Positions 21,654 to 22,266 of a DNA stretch of 22,266 nt are shown piece after piece. Position numbers and translations under genes: made by a program. Each line of letters opens with the position of its first letter. The stretch's first letter is position 1. Origin of the DNA: a virus; the IMG/VR virus record IMGVR_UViG_3300028829_003893, positions 1 to 22,266 of that record; one strand, given 5' to 3'. A model generated the notes under the pieces. That model was not told the origin of the DNA and ran no database searches. It saw only the letters and a list, made by a program, of their open reading frames with translations.

Positions 21654-22266
21654 ATGACTAGAACGTATGCCGTAGGTAATTTCAATACTGTTTCCAGATT
21701 AAATGATCATGGAAACTCTGCTCCATTCGGATGGGAAGACTTAACCCCATTGGGTAATGCAGATTCTCAATGGAGAGATGTTATGTGCGATCCTACTAAT
21801 CCTGATAAGGTTGTCATGGTTGGTTCTAGTAATCAAGCTGGTAACGTAAGTATTCAGGTGTCTACCGATGCTGGATACTTGTGATTTCTTTCATGAAGTA
21901 TGGTATGTAGATACCTTAAACATATGGGCTATTAATTCATCAGGTCTTGTTGTAAGATCGGATGATGGAGGGTTAACCTTCAATGTGCAAAATGCAGCAA
22001 CTCCTATGGGTGTGAATTCACCAGGAGATACCTTTTGGACTTCTGCAATTCATGCATTAGATGAGAATACAGCTGTAGCATTAGGCTCCCCAACAAGCAG
22101 TGTGTCAGAAGCAAACTGCTACGCTTGGAAAACAACTGACGGTGGTGCAAATTGGACATTATTAAATGGAGGAATTTCATTAATGTCAACTACTATTAAT
22201 CCGGGTTCGGGAACTCCATACGTATGGGCAGGTGCTTCAAATGGTATCTGGATATCACCAGACGAA
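21654..22266 (+). pseudogene. Asp-box beta-propeller tail-associated protein, frameshifted and cut by the window end
   Basis: From the ATG at 21654, 76 codons run to a TGA at 21882-21884, ending VSTDAGYL. From about 21877 the +1 frame stays open to the window end and continues the same protein: CDFFHEVWYVDTLNIWAINS, then RSDDGGLTF and later TTDGGANW. S-x-D-x-G-x-[TS]-[WF] is the Asp-box of beta-propellers such as sialidases and Ycf48-like proteins; three copies occur, one before and two after the shift. The simplest reading is one gene with a one-base insertion (or two-base loss) near 21877. Phage Asp-box propellers often serve as adhesion or carbohydrate-binding tail proteins. The end lies outside the window. 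Confidence 0.65.

Noticed and set aside
21877-21884. Programmed +1 frameshift in the propeller gene
   Set aside because: The codons TAC-TTG-TGA do not allow good re-pairing after a one-base slip, and no stimulatory element is evident. A simple indel or sequence error is more likely.
1-22266. CRISPR array, insertion sequence or integrase module
   Set aside because: No regularly spaced repeats, no terminal inverted repeats and no recombinase motifs were seen on either strand.

Overview
The window is a gene-dense stretch of a tailed double-stranded DNA phage genome (Caudoviricetes). Every supported gene is on the + strand. The host is most likely a Bacteroidota bacterium, for three reasons. The DNA is A+T-rich. 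Starts are preceded by A/T-rich leaders rather than Shine-Dalgarno sequences. The few intergenic gaps carry boxes like the Bacteroidota TTG/TAnnTTTG promoter. The gene set (large TerL, ~935-residue portal, IHF/HU-like protein, RecB-type nuclease, Zn-ribbon protein) recalls crAss-like and other Bacteroidota phages. That placement rests on remembered family resemblance, not on a search. I see no integrase, repressor, tRNA gene, CRISPR array or insertion sequence.

Layout. 1-1052: the end of a virion or tail gene, a beta-rich virion protein, and a small gene disrupted by an exact 70-bp tandem duplication. 1054-5136: a lysis and membrane block. It holds a 44-residue lipoprotein, a multi-spanning membrane protein, a toxin-secretion/phage-lysis type holin, a secreted-looking beta protein resembling Rhodococcus VapA, a bitopic membrane protein, a 52-residue basic protein, a two-helix holin-like protein, a probable unimolecular spanin, and a peptidoglycan-binding/amidase endolysin. 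5136-8142: small DNA-related proteins, namely a Lys-rich HNH-like protein, a winged-helix-like protein, an IHF/HU-like protein, a Zn-ribbon, a PD-(D/E)XK nuclease and a candidate small terminase. 8139-16310: packaging and head genes (large terminase, portal, scaffold candidate, major capsid candidate). 16389-21509: structural genes, including two basic low-complexity proteins and a 545-residue abundant virion protein candidate. 21522-22266: a mini zinc-binding protein and the start of an Asp-box beta-propeller gene interrupted by a frameshift.

The genes fit one late programme: package DNA, build the capsid and tail, lyse the cell. Transcription punctuation is confined to a few gaps. Three terminator-like hairpins follow the portal, the major capsid candidate and the 545-residue protein. 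Promoter-like boxes precede 5570, 13329, 16389 and 19238. Two of these units share an identical 15-nt leader at the same distance from the ATG. The remaining genes overlap or nearly touch. The longest stretch without a gene is 149 bases (13180-13328), so no gap exceeds 300 bases.

Two disrupted reading frames (70-bp duplication, +1 shift near 21877) could be real recent mutations or assembly/sequencing errors. Raw reads would decide.
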